From: an uncultured Prevotella sp.
GTDB taxonomy: Bacteria; Bacteroidota; Bacteroidia; Bacteroidales; Bacteroidaceae
NCBI GenBank assembly: GCA_905236755.1
Contig: CAJOCR010000011.1
Coordinates: forward strand, 1-64,000
Direction: 5' to 3'
Length of the DNA: 64,000 nt
Shown: positions 14,280-24,285 of the stretch, piece by piece
Layout of the letters: the number at the start of each line of letters is the position of its first letter
Numbering within the stretch: position 1 is the stretch's first letter
Position numbers and translations under genes: made by a program
The notes under the pieces: model-generated
Told to the model about the DNA's origin: nothing
Seen by the model: the letters and a program-made list of their open reading frames with translations, nothing else
The model's database searches: none

Positions 14280-17200
14280 TGAAAAAGAATATACTCAATT
14301 ATATAATCCCATTACTACTGTTGTTTGCTGTTGTTCCTCATATGCAGGCACAGGTGAAACAGAACTCAGACAAGAGTTCTGAGCACCATGCCATGATAAC
14401 AGGTATGGTAACCGACGATACCGGTAGTCCTCTTGTTGGAGTTACCATCCGCTTGGTAAGCATGAAACCATCACATAAGCTGTTGGCTTATGGTGTTACA
14501 GATGCCAATGGTGAGTTTAAACTGAATGGCAATGGTAAAAACCTATATGTCACAGCTAACTATGTAGGATTCAAAGGAAACACGGTTGCCGTAGAACCAG
14601 GAAAGAGAATCGTGATAAAACTCAATCCTGATGTAAACGAACTGAAGGAAACAGTGGTAACTGGCTATTTCTCAAAGGCTAAGAACAGCTTTACGGGAAC
14701 AGCCGTACAGGTAACAGGCGACGAGCTAAGAGAAGTGAACAACACCAGCATCTTTGATGCACTTAAAGTGTTTGACCCATCATTTCAGGTTGTTGACACT
14801 TATGGCACCTTTGGTTCTGATCCAAACCATGTTCCTGACAAGATAGAAATACGTGGTCAGAACACAATGCCCGATATTTCACAAAGCAATCTTGAAACAG
14901 TTACCTCGCTTCCTATCTTCATACTTGATGGTTTTGAGGTTAGCGTAAGCAAGATTTACGACCTCGACATGAACCGAATCAAGAGCGTCACCGTACTCAA
15001 GGATGCTTCAGCCTCAGCAATATATGGTTCACGAGCAGCCAACGGAGTAGTGGTCATTGAGACCAGATCGCCAGAAGCAGGAAAGCTACAGATAAGCTAC
15101 ACCCTCAACGGAAAATTCGAGATTCCTGACCTTAGCTCTTACAACCTTATGAACGCAAGCGAAGCCCTTGAATTTCAGAAAGCAGCAGGTATCTTTGATG
15201 CTTACAGAACAGGCGAAGACGGAGGTAACAATCTCAACTCATATAATGCCATCAAGCATGCTGTTCTTAGTGGTGTTGACACCTATTGGCTTAAAAAGCC
15301 TTTACGATTGGGTTTCCAGCAGAAACACACGCTCATGATTGACGGTAGTGTTGGAAAGAAAGAGAAAGAAAACGAAGGTGTGCGTTTCTCTGTTGACTTA
15401 GGTTATGGAAATACCGAGGGTGTGATGAAGGAATCAGGCAGAACATCCTACGAGGCAGGAACAAAACTCATATACAACTCGAAGAATATAAATATCAGTA
15501 ACGACATACAGTTCACAATGGTAAACAGCAACGAGTCGCCATACGGTAGTTTCTCTACCTATACAAAGGCTCTGCCCTACTATACCGACCGCGACGAGAA
15601 CGGCAACTACTACCGCACACTCTCTATAGCTAACATGGCTCCTGCTGGAATGGCATTAGGTGTACTGGCTTCACAACAATCGCCTATCTACGAGGCTAAG
15701 TACCTAAACAGCTACACCACAGCTGAAACGATGAGCGTCACCGATAATCTGAGTGTTAACTGGCGAGTGCTGCACGACATAAGGATAAAGGGTACTTTCT
15801 CGCTCAGCTATGATTACGGTCGTAACGATGCCTATGTGTCACCTGGTAGCTTTGCTTATATCAACAGCAATTACGACACAACAACCACTCCCGACGAACT
15901 ATACAAAAGAGGTAAATACAGCTTAGGTCATTCGTCAGGAACAACCTATTATGCAAATATTGTTGCATCATACACTCATACCTACGGACTCTTTGATGTG
16001 CAGAGCATACTTGGCGCCGATGCCCGACAGACAAAAACCGAAAGCGACTCATACACCCTTACTGGTTTTCTTGGAAATAACCAAGACTACCTGTCATATG
16101 CCGTACAATATGAGAACTACGGCAGAATAACAGGTAACGAGTCAACTGTTCGTACAGCAGGCATCTTCTGTAACCAGAATTATTCTTTCGATAACAGATA
16201 TCTCTGCGACCTTACCTGTCGTCTTGACGGTTCGTCGCTCTATGGAAAGAAACAGCAGAAGACGCCTTATTGGTCAGTTGGTATTCGCTGGAATGCAACA
16301 AACGAGAAGTTCCTTTCAAACAATAAATACATAAACCGTCTGTCTCTGCGTGCCAACATAGGAACTACAGGCAACCAGAGCTACAGCCGTAATCAAGCCA
16401 ACAATATGTATAGCTATCTCAACCAAGTATATGGCGGATACTTCGGGGCTATAGTCTCTACTCTTGGCAACCCAGACCTTAGAGGTCAGAAAACCTATAA
16501 CCGCAATATCGGTATTGAGGGAACACTCTTCAACAAACATCTGAATTTTGAATTTAACTTCTACAATAATTCAACAAAGGGAAACCTCACAAGCATCACC
16601 ATTGCGCCATCAATAGGTTTCAGCTCGTACAAAACGAATATGGGCAACCTCACCAACAGAGGTATGGAATTCAGCCTCAGCTATGTTGCCGTGAGAAATA
16701 AGGATATGCTGCTTAGTTTCTCGCTGAACGGAGCACGTAACCATAACCGTATTGAAAAGATTTCAGATGCTCTGCAGGCATACAACGATCAGGCTAAACA
16801 GAATGCTCAGAACAGCAGTTCTACAAGTACTGTTTTCCTTTTCAAGGAAGGCGAGTCTATGAACACTATCTATGCTGTAAGGTCATTAGGTATTGACCCT
16901 GGAACAGGTAGAGAGATTTATCTCAACAAAGATGGTAATATGACCTACACATGGAATGCCAACGATCAGGTTGCTGTAGGCGTGAACGAACCATATATGC
17001 AAGGATATTTCGGTGTTAACCTCAGATACAAGTCATGGGAGACTGGCACAAACATTGGCTATTCTTTTGGAGCAGACAAATACAACAACACGCTTGCAAG
17101 CAAGATAGAGAATGTTGACTATATGGTGAACAACGACCGAAGAGCTCTTTCTGAGAGATGGCAGAAGCCCGGCGATGTGGCACGCTACAAAGGAATAACC

Positions 17201-17440
17201 GATAATAGTGTTACAAAAGCAACATCACGTTTTGTACAACGTGAGAACCGCATAAGCATGACCTCATTACGCGTAAGCTATACTCTGCCTCAGCAGTATC
17301 TACGCAACAAATGGTTGTCTATGGCTAAGTTCTCGCTTACTGCCAACGAGCTGTTCTATCTCAGCACCATAAAGCAAGAAAGAGGATTGTCTTATCCTTA
17401 TACTCGCTCGCTAACCTTTTCTCTACAATTGAACTTCTAA
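14276..17440 (+). CDS. SusC/RagA family TonB-linked outer-membrane transporter
   Basis: A 1054-residue full-length SusC/RagA transporter. Order: signal peptide (to MQAQ, residue 26), carboxypeptidase-D-like beta sandwich (about 38-118, MVTDDTGSPLVGVTI), a TonB-proximal segment (ELKETVVTGYFSKAKN), plug domain (about 130-270) closed by the signature VLKDASASAIYGSRAANGVV, then the 22-strand barrel. It imports oligomers bound by its SusD partner using TonB energy. Its start overlaps the first SusD stop by 4 bp and the second SusD begins 14 bp after it, so the genes are co-transcribed. Substrate cannot be read from sequence; context suggests peptides. Confidence 0.95.
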   Translation: MMKKNILNYIIPLLLLFAVVPHMQAQVKQNSDKSSEHHAMITGMVTDDTGSPLVGVTIRLVSMKPSHKLLAYGVTDANGEFKLNGNGKNLYVTANYVGFKGNTVAVEPGKRIVIKLNPDVNELKETVVTGYFSKAKNSFTGTAVQVTGDELREVNNTSIFDALKVFDPSFQVVDTYGTFGSDPNHVPDKIEIRGQNTMPDISQSNLETVTSLPIFILDGFEVSVSKIYDLDMNRIKSVTVLKDASASAIYGSRAANGVVVIETRSPEAGKLQISYTLNGKFEIPDLSSYNLMNASEALEFQKAAGIFDAYRTGEDGGNNLNSYNAIKHAVLSGVDTYWLKKPLRLGFQQKHTLMIDGSVGKKEKENEGVRFSVDLGYGNTEGVMKESGRTSYEAGTKLIYNSKNINISNDIQFTMVNSNESPYGSFSTYTKALPYYTDRDENGNYYRTLSIANMAPAGMALGVLASQQSPIYEAKYLNSYTTAETMSVTDNLSVNWRVLHDIRIKGTFSLSYDYGRNDAYVSPGSFAYINSNYDTTTTPDELYKRGKYSLGHSSGTTYYANIVASYTHTYGLFDVQSILGADARQTKTESDSYTLTGFLGNNQDYLSYAVQYENYGRITGNESTVRTAGIFCNQNYSFDNRYLCDLTCRLDGSSLYGKKQQKTPYWSVGIRWNATNEKFLSNNKYINRLSLRANIGTTGNQSYSRNQANNMYSYLNQVYGGYFGAIVSTLGNPDLRGQKTYNRNIGIEGTLFNKHLNFEFNFYNNSTKGNLTSITIAPSIGFSSYKTNMGNLTNRGMEFSLSYVAVRNKDMLLSFSLNGARNHNRIEKISDALQAYNDQAKQNAQNSSSTSTVFLFKEGESMNTIYAVRSLGIDPGTGREIYLNKDGNMTYTWNANDQVAVGVNEPYMQGYFGVNLRYKSWETGTNIGYSFGADKYNNTLASKIENVDYMVNNDRRALSERWQKPGDVARYKGITDNSVTKATSRFVQRENRISMTSLRVSYTLPQQYLRNKWLSMAKFSLTANELFYLSTIKQERGLSYPYTRSLTFSLQLNF

Positions 17441-17453
17441 CCCTCTGCACGAA

Positions 17454-18962
17454 ATGAAGAAGATACATATATATAATACGATTATAGTCATTATCACGAC
17501 GCTTATGATGCTGTCGTGTTCGTGGTTTGATGTAGGCTCACAGTCTGACAGAAACGAAGACGAGATGTATGAAACAGCCGAAGGCTACTATACATCGCTG
17601 ACAGGTTTATACATCAATATGGGTACAACAAAACTCTACGGAGGCAATCTGCCTTTGCTTGCCCTTGAGCCATTATCACAACAATACACTATCAGCGATG
17701 ATGAGCCCGAACGTCTTGCATGGTCAAAGTTCAACTATGCCACCGAATACGGCGAGACAACAGTCAGCGATATATGGCAAACAATGTATAACACCATTGT
17801 CAACGACAACCTTTTACTTAGCAAGATGGGCAGTCAGGCTAACGATATGCTGGGCGAAGATGTAGCACAGATAATGAATGGTGAAGCATTAGGTTTGCGA
17901 GCATTTATGTATTTCGACCTGATAAGAATGTTCAATGCAAGCTGGGACGTAAACAGCCAATCGTCGAACGTACCTTTCAAAACCGATTTCGGCTTTGCTC
18001 TTGGCAAGAAAGTCTCAACCGAGGAAGTGCTCGACTCGCTTAGCAACAACCTTATCATGGCTCGTAATCTGTTGAAGCACGACCCAATCTGTGGTAACAA
18101 CACATATAACAACAAATATCTGAACTACAACCGTAATGAGCGAATGAACTACTATGCTTGTACTGCCTTGCTTGCACGCATAGAGCTTTATCGACAGAAC
18201 TATCAACAGGCAGCCAACTACGCCATGGAAGTAATAAACTCAGGTAAGTTCAGATTCATAGACGAAACAGAGATTCTAAAGACCAATATCTATGGTGTTG
18301 AAGAAGAGGTTGATAGACTCTTCATGCCAGAGATGATCTTTGCTCTTTACAACGAAAACATACTGGTAGCATCTCGAACGCATCTCGAAGGGCTCTCGAA
18401 GGATTTCATAAAGAGCACCGATGCATATTCCGAAAGTGATGTGCGCCAGAACTGGTTCTTTAAGAACCCAAGTGCCAACAATAAGATTAATCTCATTCGT
18501 TATCAACGAAGCACGCTGAGCAGCGACAGTTATAAATACAAGAATCCTGTTGTGCCTATGCTGAAACTCAGCGAGATGTATCTTATTGCTGCTGAATGCT
18601 CACTCATGGGCGTAACCTCATGTCCTTCAGCAATAGAATTGCTTAACACCATCAAGGAGGCACGCAAAGCCATTAAGCTAAATGCTTTAGCCACCCAACA
18701 AGAGATATGGCAAGAGATTACCCACGAGTATATCTGCGATTTCAAAGGCGAAGGTCAGCTGTTCTATTACTACAAGAGGCAAAACATGCCTACTGTTGAC
18801 GATGGCTACTATGATGGAAACACCATTGCCATTAGTCCATTGCAATACACTCTGCCTCTGCCGGAATATGAGAAGCAATTTGGAAGCCCATCCCCTACCC
18901 TTCCCGATGGAGACAGCCTCTCCCCTGCCCTCTCCAAAAGGAGAGGGAGTACTAACTGGTAA
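17454..18962 (+). CDS. SusD/RagB family surface lipoprotein (second copy)
   Basis: A 502-residue SusD-like lipoprotein with a normal signal and lipobox (MMLSCSWFD, Cys about residue 22). Typical segments are EALGLRAFMYFDLIRMF (about residue 145), KLSEMYLIAAECS (about 375) and the C-terminal HEYICDFKGEGQLFYYYKR. It partners the preceding SusC. The last 20-25 residues (from about GSPSPTLP onward) are encoded by a CCCTCTCC/GGAGAGGG palindromic repeat (18882-18961), so the natural C-terminus after about LPEYEKQFG has been extended by repeat DNA. Confidence 0.92.
   Translation: MKKIHIYNTIIVIITTLMMLSCSWFDVGSQSDRNEDEMYETAEGYYTSLTGLYINMGTTKLYGGNLPLLALEPLSQQYTISDDEPERLAWSKFNYATEYGETTVSDIWQTMYNTIVNDNLLLSKMGSQANDMLGEDVAQIMNGEALGLRAFMYFDLIRMFNASWDVNSQSSNVPFKTDFGFALGKKVSTEEVLDSLSNNLIMARNLLKHDPICGNNTYNNKYLNYNRNERMNYYACTALLARIELYRQNYQQAANYAMEVINSGKFRFIDETEILKTNIYGVEEEVDRLFMPEMIFALYNENILVASRTHLEGLSKDFIKSTDAYSESDVRQNWFFKNPSANNKINLIRYQRSTLSSDSYKYKNPVVPMLKLSEMYLIAAECSLMGVTSCPSAIELLNTIKEARKAIKLNALATQQEIWQEITHEYICDFKGEGQLFYYYKRQNMPTVDDGYYDGNTIAISPLQYTLPLPEYEKQFGSPSPTLPDGDSLSPALSKRRGSTNW
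18882..18961. repeat. CCCTCTCC-type palindromic repeat inside the susD 3' end
   Basis: Pyrimidine-rich segment with the hairpin CCCTCTCC (18928-18935), AAAA, GGAGAGGG (18940-18947). The same design recurs at 21302-21321 and in variant form at 51800-51817. At this copy the repeat is translated as the end of the SusD protein. Confidence 0.8.
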
Positions 18963-19049
18963 AAATTAGGTTTTTCACAGACTGAGCGGAAGTAAAGATG
19001 GAAAGATTGAGATAATGAAAGATGGAAATATTTAATAAACTATAAACTT

Positions 19050-19778
19050 ATGAACTTTAAAATAGGAATAAGCACGATATTGGCGGCTACACTAATGGCA
19101 TTAAGCCTGGTGGCGTGTAGCGAAGACAAGCTGGAGGTTTATAACACATCATATACTGCGCTGAACATAGCCAAAGGTTCTGTTTTTGGCAATGCAGAAC
19201 TGTACCCTGAGGAATATTCTTTCAATGCCTATTTCCTTGGAAGTAACATCAGCAACTACACACTAAATATCCCTGTGCGTCTGCAAGGAACAATAGACTA
19301 CGATAACGACCGACACTATAATGTGGCACTCGTTAGCAACGAATCAAAAGGAATGACAGAGGAACTTTACACTATGGCGCCAACCCAAACATTCAGACGA
19401 GGGCTTGCTCAGGACACCTTGAAGATAACAATACATCTTGACCGCATGAGCACCACCCAAGACTACAAGGCACGCATAGCCCTTGTTCCCGGTGATGACT
19501 TCAAGGCTGGACTTCCAGAATATCAATATGTTGATATATCATTCACTAAGAACCTGTCTATAGCCCCTAACTTCTGGAACAACAACAGTAAATTGCGTAA
19601 GATAGCCTACTCTGCACGCAAATGTGCTGTATTCCTGCAGATTAGCGGACTAACAGACCCCGACTGGACAGACGATGGAAGTAGCGTTATCCTCGACTAC
19701 TGGATATCACTATGTCAGCAATGGTTTCTCACTCACGAGGAATATGATGAAAACGGTAATAGAATATATTTTAATTAA
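19050..19778 (+). CDS. DUF4843-like surface lipoprotein
   Basis: A 242-residue lipoprotein (signal ending ALSLVACSEDK, Cys about residue 23). From memory the sequence layout (YNTSYTALNIAK near the start, NIPVRLQG, ALVPGDDF, then YVDISFTKNLSIAPNFWNN) is that of DUF4843 proteins, which are found almost only beside SusC/SusD pairs and carry tandem beta-sandwich domains. It is expected at the cell surface as an accessory substrate-binding component. It follows the second SusD after an 87-bp gap containing a GATGGAAAGATTG-type spacer and precedes the PKD-like gene by 3 bp. Confidence 0.75.
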   Translation: MNFKIGISTILAATLMALSLVACSEDKLEVYNTSYTALNIAKGSVFGNAELYPEEYSFNAYFLGSNISNYTLNIPVRLQGTIDYDNDRHYNVALVSNESKGMTEELYTMAPTQTFRRGLAQDTLKITIHLDRMSTTQDYKARIALVPGDDFKAGLPEYQYVDISFTKNLSIAPNFWNNNSKLRKIAYSARKCAVFLQISGLTDPDWTDDGSSVILDYWISLCQQWFLTHEEYDENGNRIYFN

Positions 19779-19781
19779 AGA

Positions 19782-21290
19782 ATGAAAAAGATATACCTTC
19801 TGTTGCTAACGATAATACCTCTTCTCTACTCATGCTATGGTGGAGAAGACAGCACTGATATTACCAACATACAACAGGTAACAGCAGTATCGGGAATAAG
19901 CAACGACACATACAAACTCTATCAGGGCGATACGCTGAAGCTGTCGCCTACCCTTTCGTTCTCAGAAGGAGCCGACACCACACTATACACCTATCGTTGG
20001 CTGATAGGCAAAAGCGAGGTGATAAGCAATAGCCGTAACCTGACATGGCCAGTCTGTCTGCCTAACGGCTACAGTATGGCTGGCAATATCCCTGGTGTGT
20101 TCGTGGTACAGAACAAAGAAAACGGACTGGAGTTCCGACAAACATTCACCTTTCAGGTGTATAGTAACTACACACCATCATACGTGGTTGTATATGAGAA
20201 AGGCGACAACACCATTGAATGGATGTCGCTTCAAGGCGAGCCAGCTGATTTTACCCGCTATTTCGACAATATGGTTCAGCGCATCAATCCCGAAGAGCCA
20301 ATAAAAGGCACATACACAGGGGCGCTCTACTCCACCAACGAACTTGCCATCTTCACCAATCATCATCCCGACTACGGCAAGTGTATCAGTATGCGAAATG
20401 CTGACCCTGATAATGGCTATCTGTATAATGTAGGCGAATACACAGGTAACGTGTATGGAAAGATGTATATGGGAACAGCCTCATCGCTCAACATACATAA
20501 CTGCACATTCGGCTATGGTGCATCAAAGTACTTTATCTGCAATGACGTGCTTCATGTGTTCAATGGTCTTGACCGCAAGCTGCCAGTATTCAACGAAAAC
20601 ACTTTTGTGAAGAGCACAGAGGTGAAGCAAGCACTATCAAGCAAACAGTTTCAACGTTACAAGAAAGCAACATTCGTACTGCATAAAGACGGACATGTGG
20701 GTTGTTACCATGTGTATGACGATGTAATGGAAAACGTGAAGATAGATGGTAAGCCTTTTGTCCTCGACTCACTATATGGCTGTTTTACTGAAGCAACAGG
20801 AATGGGTTCAAACAAACCTTATAGCGTGTATCTCTTAGGCAGCAAGGATGGTGAATTCAACCTCTACCGTTTCTACGTTAACTATATCAACCGTGTGGTG
20901 CAACCCCTTACCTTAGAAGCCAAGATGCCTGTTGATGCCACCTTTGCTAAAACAACAAAGTTCTGGTGGGGTTCTTTCGGTGAGAGCTACGGCTTCTACA
21001 CTATAGACAACAGCATCTATCGCTTCGACTATTACGAAATGGAAACCTTCGAGCCAGCAACAGCCAAGAAGCTCATCACCTTTGATGCCGATGAAGAGAT
21101 TGTTGATGTGTTCCCCCTCACCACAGGTATGGGACTACGTGACGAAGACGACTGCACCATTGTACTGCTCTACAAGAAAGCCACCAACACCAGCAGTTTG
21201 TTTATTTACAACACCGTGACTGGCAAGAAGATAAAGGAATACAAGGATATTATACCGGGAAAAGCAAGGAAAGTGGAAAAGGTGATATAA
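19782..21290 (+). CDS. PKD-like family surface lipoprotein
   Basis: A 502-residue lipoprotein with lipobox LLYSCYGG (Cys about residue 18). Residues 30-120 look like a PKD/Ig-like domain (YKLYQGDTLKLSPTLSF, then TYRWLIG), and the remainder is a beta-propeller-like region with repeated strand pairs. From memory this matches the PKD-like lipoproteins that accompany DUF4843 proteins and zinc metalloproteases in Bacteroidota SusCD loci. It is the last gene of the rightward operon; a compound hairpin follows at 21324-21369. Role as surface binding protein is inferred. Confidence 0.7.
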   Translation: MKKIYLLLLTIIPLLYSCYGGEDSTDITNIQQVTAVSGISNDTYKLYQGDTLKLSPTLSFSEGADTTLYTYRWLIGKSEVISNSRNLTWPVCLPNGYSMAGNIPGVFVVQNKENGLEFRQTFTFQVYSNYTPSYVVVYEKGDNTIEWMSLQGEPADFTRYFDNMVQRINPEEPIKGTYTGALYSTNELAIFTNHHPDYGKCISMRNADPDNGYLYNVGEYTGNVYGKMYMGTASSLNIHNCTFGYGASKYFICNDVLHVFNGLDRKLPVFNENTFVKSTEVKQALSSKQFQRYKKATFVLHKDGHVGCYHVYDDVMENVKIDGKPFVLDSLYGCFTEATGMGSNKPYSVYLLGSKDGEFNLYRFYVNYINRVVQPLTLEAKMPVDATFAKTTKFWWGSFGESYGFYTIDNSIYRFDYYEMETFEPATAKKLITFDADEEIVDVFPLTTGMGLRDEDDCTIVLLYKKATNTSSLFIYNTVTGKKIKEYKDIIPGKARKVEKVI

Positions 21291-21301
21291 GCCTCCCACA
21301 T

Positions 21302-21321
21302 CCCCCTCCAAAAGGAGGGGG
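21302..21321. repeat. CCCCCTCC/GGAGGGGG palindrome
   Basis: Perfect 8-bp arms (21302-21309 and 21314-21321) around AAAA, 11 bp after the PKD-like gene stop. Same design as the repeat in the second susD gene. Confidence 0.85.
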
Positions 21322-21323
21322 CT

Positions 21324-21372
21324 AACCAACAGTTTGAGTTTAATGCTCAAAAAAACAAAGCTGTTGGTTGAT
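21324..21372 (+). terminator. Compound hairpin, terminator of the SusCD operon
   Basis: Outer stem AACCAACAG (21324-21332) with CTGTTGGTT (21361-21369); inside it TTTGAG pairs with CTCAAA around a short loop. A T-rich stretch (ATATTTTTTG) follows. Confidence 0.65.
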
Positions 21373-21674
21373 ATTTTTTGCACTTATTGTGCAATGGCGC
21401 ATCAGCGCTACATTTTCCAAGCTTAAGCATGATAACCCGACAAAGGAGGGGCTTATATTTGACTAAATGCCGTTGGGAGCTTGCTCATATAAGGCTTTAG
21501 ACAAATTGAAGCGAAGGCTTTAAAGCCATTCATGCTTAAGCATTTTCTTTATGCTTTTAGTTTCCTCCGTAGAGTTCCTTGAGAGTTTTGCTCGAAAAAT
21601 TATCGTAAAATTGGTTTTTCTTTAAAACTCAAAGTTCTTAAAAAAAATCTCAAGTAAAATATTCACTTCAATAT

Positions 21675-24083
21675 TTACATTCCGTCAGGACGGCTGTTAG
21701 CAGAGCTGCCACTCATCTGTGGCATTCCGCTAAGAGCAATTCTTATCTGCATTAGAAGGTCGGCGTAGTGAGCACGAGTATCAGCATCAGTGGTACGGGC
21801 TTTCTGCAATCGACCTTTTATCATGTTCAAGCCAGCCAGAGCATAAGGTTTCTGCTCGTCAACCATATTAACACGCCAAGCCTTAGCTAAGTTAGCCACC
21901 ACCTTACGCTGTATGTGTTTTGTCCATAAAGACGTTTTCTTACCACTAACAGTAGAGCTAAACACATAGTTAACCAAATCGGTGATATATTCCATTGGTT
22001 TGTAGCCGTCAGGCATATAGCTGTGCTTGCTAACCAAGTTAATAGTCATTGCACTTGTAAGCTTATCAACAACCTCATCAGCAATACCAAAGATAAGGTT
22101 CTCGGGCACACGGTTAAGGCGTCTTACATAAGGTTCGCTAACAAGCCATGTAGGCTCGGTGAACACATTGGCATTGATCCAAGCCAAGGCACGTTTCTGT
22201 GTAGCACGGCTAACAGGAGTATAAACCACACCATCCTGCTCGGCACTCTTGAAATCGTGATAACAACCGCTGATATTTGTAGCCACATGACGCATATAAC
22301 GTCCCATCTGTGCAACAACATTCTTATAAGCAAACTTCAGTTGCACATCCATGTCGCCCTCCTTGTAGTTCCACTCAGGAATCTTCTTAACAATGCGCTT
22401 TAGGTTCTTAATACCATAATCGCTTGCCTTCATAGCATCATCACCCAGATCTTCGGTCTGAGCATGAGGATCATTGTCAGAACCTTCGCCACCAAACCAA
22501 TAGCGTGGACTCTCCTTCAACTTGGCAATAGTCATCTTGTTCAATATCAGGCGTTCCTCCTCGGCATCCTTAGCATCTGGAAAATAGCGATAGCCCCAGT
22601 TGATAGCCCATTTATCATAATCGTTGATGCGTGGGAAGATACCTTTTTCTGATATGTTATCCTCTGGCTGAGCAACATAGTTGAAACGGGCATAGTCCAT
22701 AATAGAAGCAGTATGTCCATGCTCTTCTACCCAAGCCTTGTCACGCAGTTTCTCTACAGGTGTAGCCGAGCTGGCACCCATGTTATGACGCAAGCCAAGA
22801 GTGTGTCCAATCTCATGTGAAGAAACAAAACGTATGAGCTGTCCCATCAGTTCGTCGTCGAACTCAGGTTTCTGAGCCCTCTTGTCAACACATCCTGCCT
22901 GCACCTGATACCAGCTGTGCAACAACTGCATCACATTATGATACCATCCAACATGACTTTCAAGAATCTCACCTGTACGTGGGTCGCTGCAATGAGGACC
23001 GTAGGCATTAGGAATATCACTTGCCAAATAACGAATAACAGAATAGCGGGCATCCTCAAGGCTCATAGTAGAATCGTTTGGCCAGTCCTTTGCAGCAATA
23101 GCATTCTTGAAGCCTGCAGCCTCAAAAGCCACGTTCCAGTCCTCTACACCAGCTTTCAGATAAGGACGCCATTTTGCAGGTGTTGCAGGGTCGATATAAT
23201 AAACTATCTGCTTTACTGGTTCCACCAGTTCGCCTCGCTTATAAGCCTCTATATCCTTAGGTACAAGGCGGTAGCGTGTAACCACCTTCTTGCGTGTCAC
23301 CTCTTGCTGGTTATCGCTGAACTCATTGAACTCCTCGGTAAAATATCCCACTCGTGGGTCGAAGGTTCTAAACTTCATTGGTTCTTTTGGCAACAGCACA
23401 AACGAAGTGTTCATCTTCAATGTCACATTACCTGTTGCCTGACCAGCAGGAAGTTTTGTCAATGCCTTGGAAGCAAAGGTTCTCACCGTAACCACCTCGG
23501 TATTTATAGGAAAAGTGTGGATATAGTCGATATAAGACAGGTCTTTCTTGTAGTTGGCAACACCCAATCTTGATTTCATGTTGCTGTTAATGGCAAACAC
23601 ATCAATATCAGAATTGAACAAGCCTGTTACCTCCACACTATAGAGCTTTGCACCAGTTGAATCGGTAACAGTAGAGTCTATCTTTGCATTGAAAACAATT
23701 GGATCTTGTGTAGAGTTTTTCACAGCCAATGCAATAGCATCGGTAGAGTCTGTGCGAGTGTCGTAGAGGTTAGCACGCAGATACAGTTGTTTGCCTCGTT
23801 TCTCCCAGTACAGCACCTGACTATTTGCAAGTTCACCTCCATAAACACCAGCATCGACAGGAGTAGATACAAAACGGGTATTCACCATCAACAGTCTGCC
23901 AAGCAAACTATCTGGTATCTGGAAATAATACTTATCCTTATGAAACTGCACGTTGAACAATCCCTTCGTAGCAGGTGTTCGCACCTCAGTTTTCACAGGA
24001 CATGCATTCTTCTTTTTCTTCTTTGCCTCTGCAGGAGCAGCCATAATAACGGCAGCAAGGGCAAGCATAAAAATCTTCTTCAT
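21675..24083 (-). CDS. Large secreted zinc-dependent metalloprotease (DUF5117/DUF5118 type)
   Basis: An 802-residue exported protein (signal peptide MKKIFMLALAAVIMAAPAEA). The catalytic zinc site is the extended metzincin-like motif HEIGHTLGLRHN, with HExxH at residues 423-427. The segments before it fit the DUF5118 and DUF5117 domains that precede the catalytic region in this Bacteroidota family (from memory). Usual family length is about 800-850. It lies tail-to-tail with the SusC/SusD/DUF4843/PKD operon; elsewhere such proteases sit in the same operon, so a joint job in proteinaceous substrate use is likely. Cell location, periplasm or surface, cannot be decided. Confidence 0.88.
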   Translation of the reverse strand: MKKIFMLALAAVIMAAPAEAKKKKKNACPVKTEVRTPATKGLFNVQFHKDKYYFQIPDSLLGRLLMVNTRFVSTPVDAGVYGGELANSQVLYWEKRGKQLYLRANLYDTRTDSTDAIALAVKNSTQDPIVFNAKIDSTVTDSTGAKLYSVEVTGLFNSDIDVFAINSNMKSRLGVANYKKDLSYIDYIHTFPINTEVVTVRTFASKALTKLPAGQATGNVTLKMNTSFVLLPKEPMKFRTFDPRVGYFTEEFNEFSDNQQEVTRKKVVTRYRLVPKDIEAYKRGELVEPVKQIVYYIDPATPAKWRPYLKAGVEDWNVAFEAAGFKNAIAAKDWPNDSTMSLEDARYSVIRYLASDIPNAYGPHCSDPRTGEILESHVGWYHNVMQLLHSWYQVQAGCVDKRAQKPEFDDELMGQLIRFVSSHEIGHTLGLRHNMGASSATPVEKLRDKAWVEEHGHTASIMDYARFNYVAQPEDNISEKGIFPRINDYDKWAINWGYRYFPDAKDAEEERLILNKMTIAKLKESPRYWFGGEGSDNDPHAQTEDLGDDAMKASDYGIKNLKRIVKKIPEWNYKEGDMDVQLKFAYKNVVAQMGRYMRHVATNISGCYHDFKSAEQDGVVYTPVSRATQKRALAWINANVFTEPTWLVSEPYVRRLNRVPENLIFGIADEVVDKLTSAMTINLVSKHSYMPDGYKPMEYITDLVNYVFSSTVSGKKTSLWTKHIQRKVVANLAKAWRVNMVDEQKPYALAGLNMIKGRLQKARTTDADTRAHYADLLMQIRIALSGMPQMSGSSANSRPDGM

Positions 24084-24285
24084 GTTATTCGTATTTCCAA
24101 TTTGTGCACGAAGATAATTAAAAGATTTGGAATAAAAAAGTATTTGCTGTATGATTGAATCATTTTACGTCATTCATAAACATATAACTTAGCACTCATA
24201 AACCATATATTAACCTTGCATAAACCATATACTTACAACTCATAAGTATATAGTTTAATTCTTGATATACATTCACGAGTTTTTG

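Larger units (their letters stand above)
21291..21674. other. Convergent intergenic region, no gene
   Basis: Between the end of the SusCD operon and the end of the leftward metalloprotease. It contains the palindrome 21302-21321, the compound hairpin 21324-21369, and two GCTTAAGCATG-type inverted motifs (about 21420-21431 and 21529-21541). I see no coding frame that can be supported. Confidence 0.6.

Noticed and set aside
22023..22403. 126-codon plus-strand frame
   Set aside because: Entirely antisense to the zinc metalloprotease, whose motifs and length are well supported.
22917..23573. 218-codon plus-strand frame
   Set aside because: Antisense shadow of the metalloprotease with Cys/His/Leu-rich unnatural composition.
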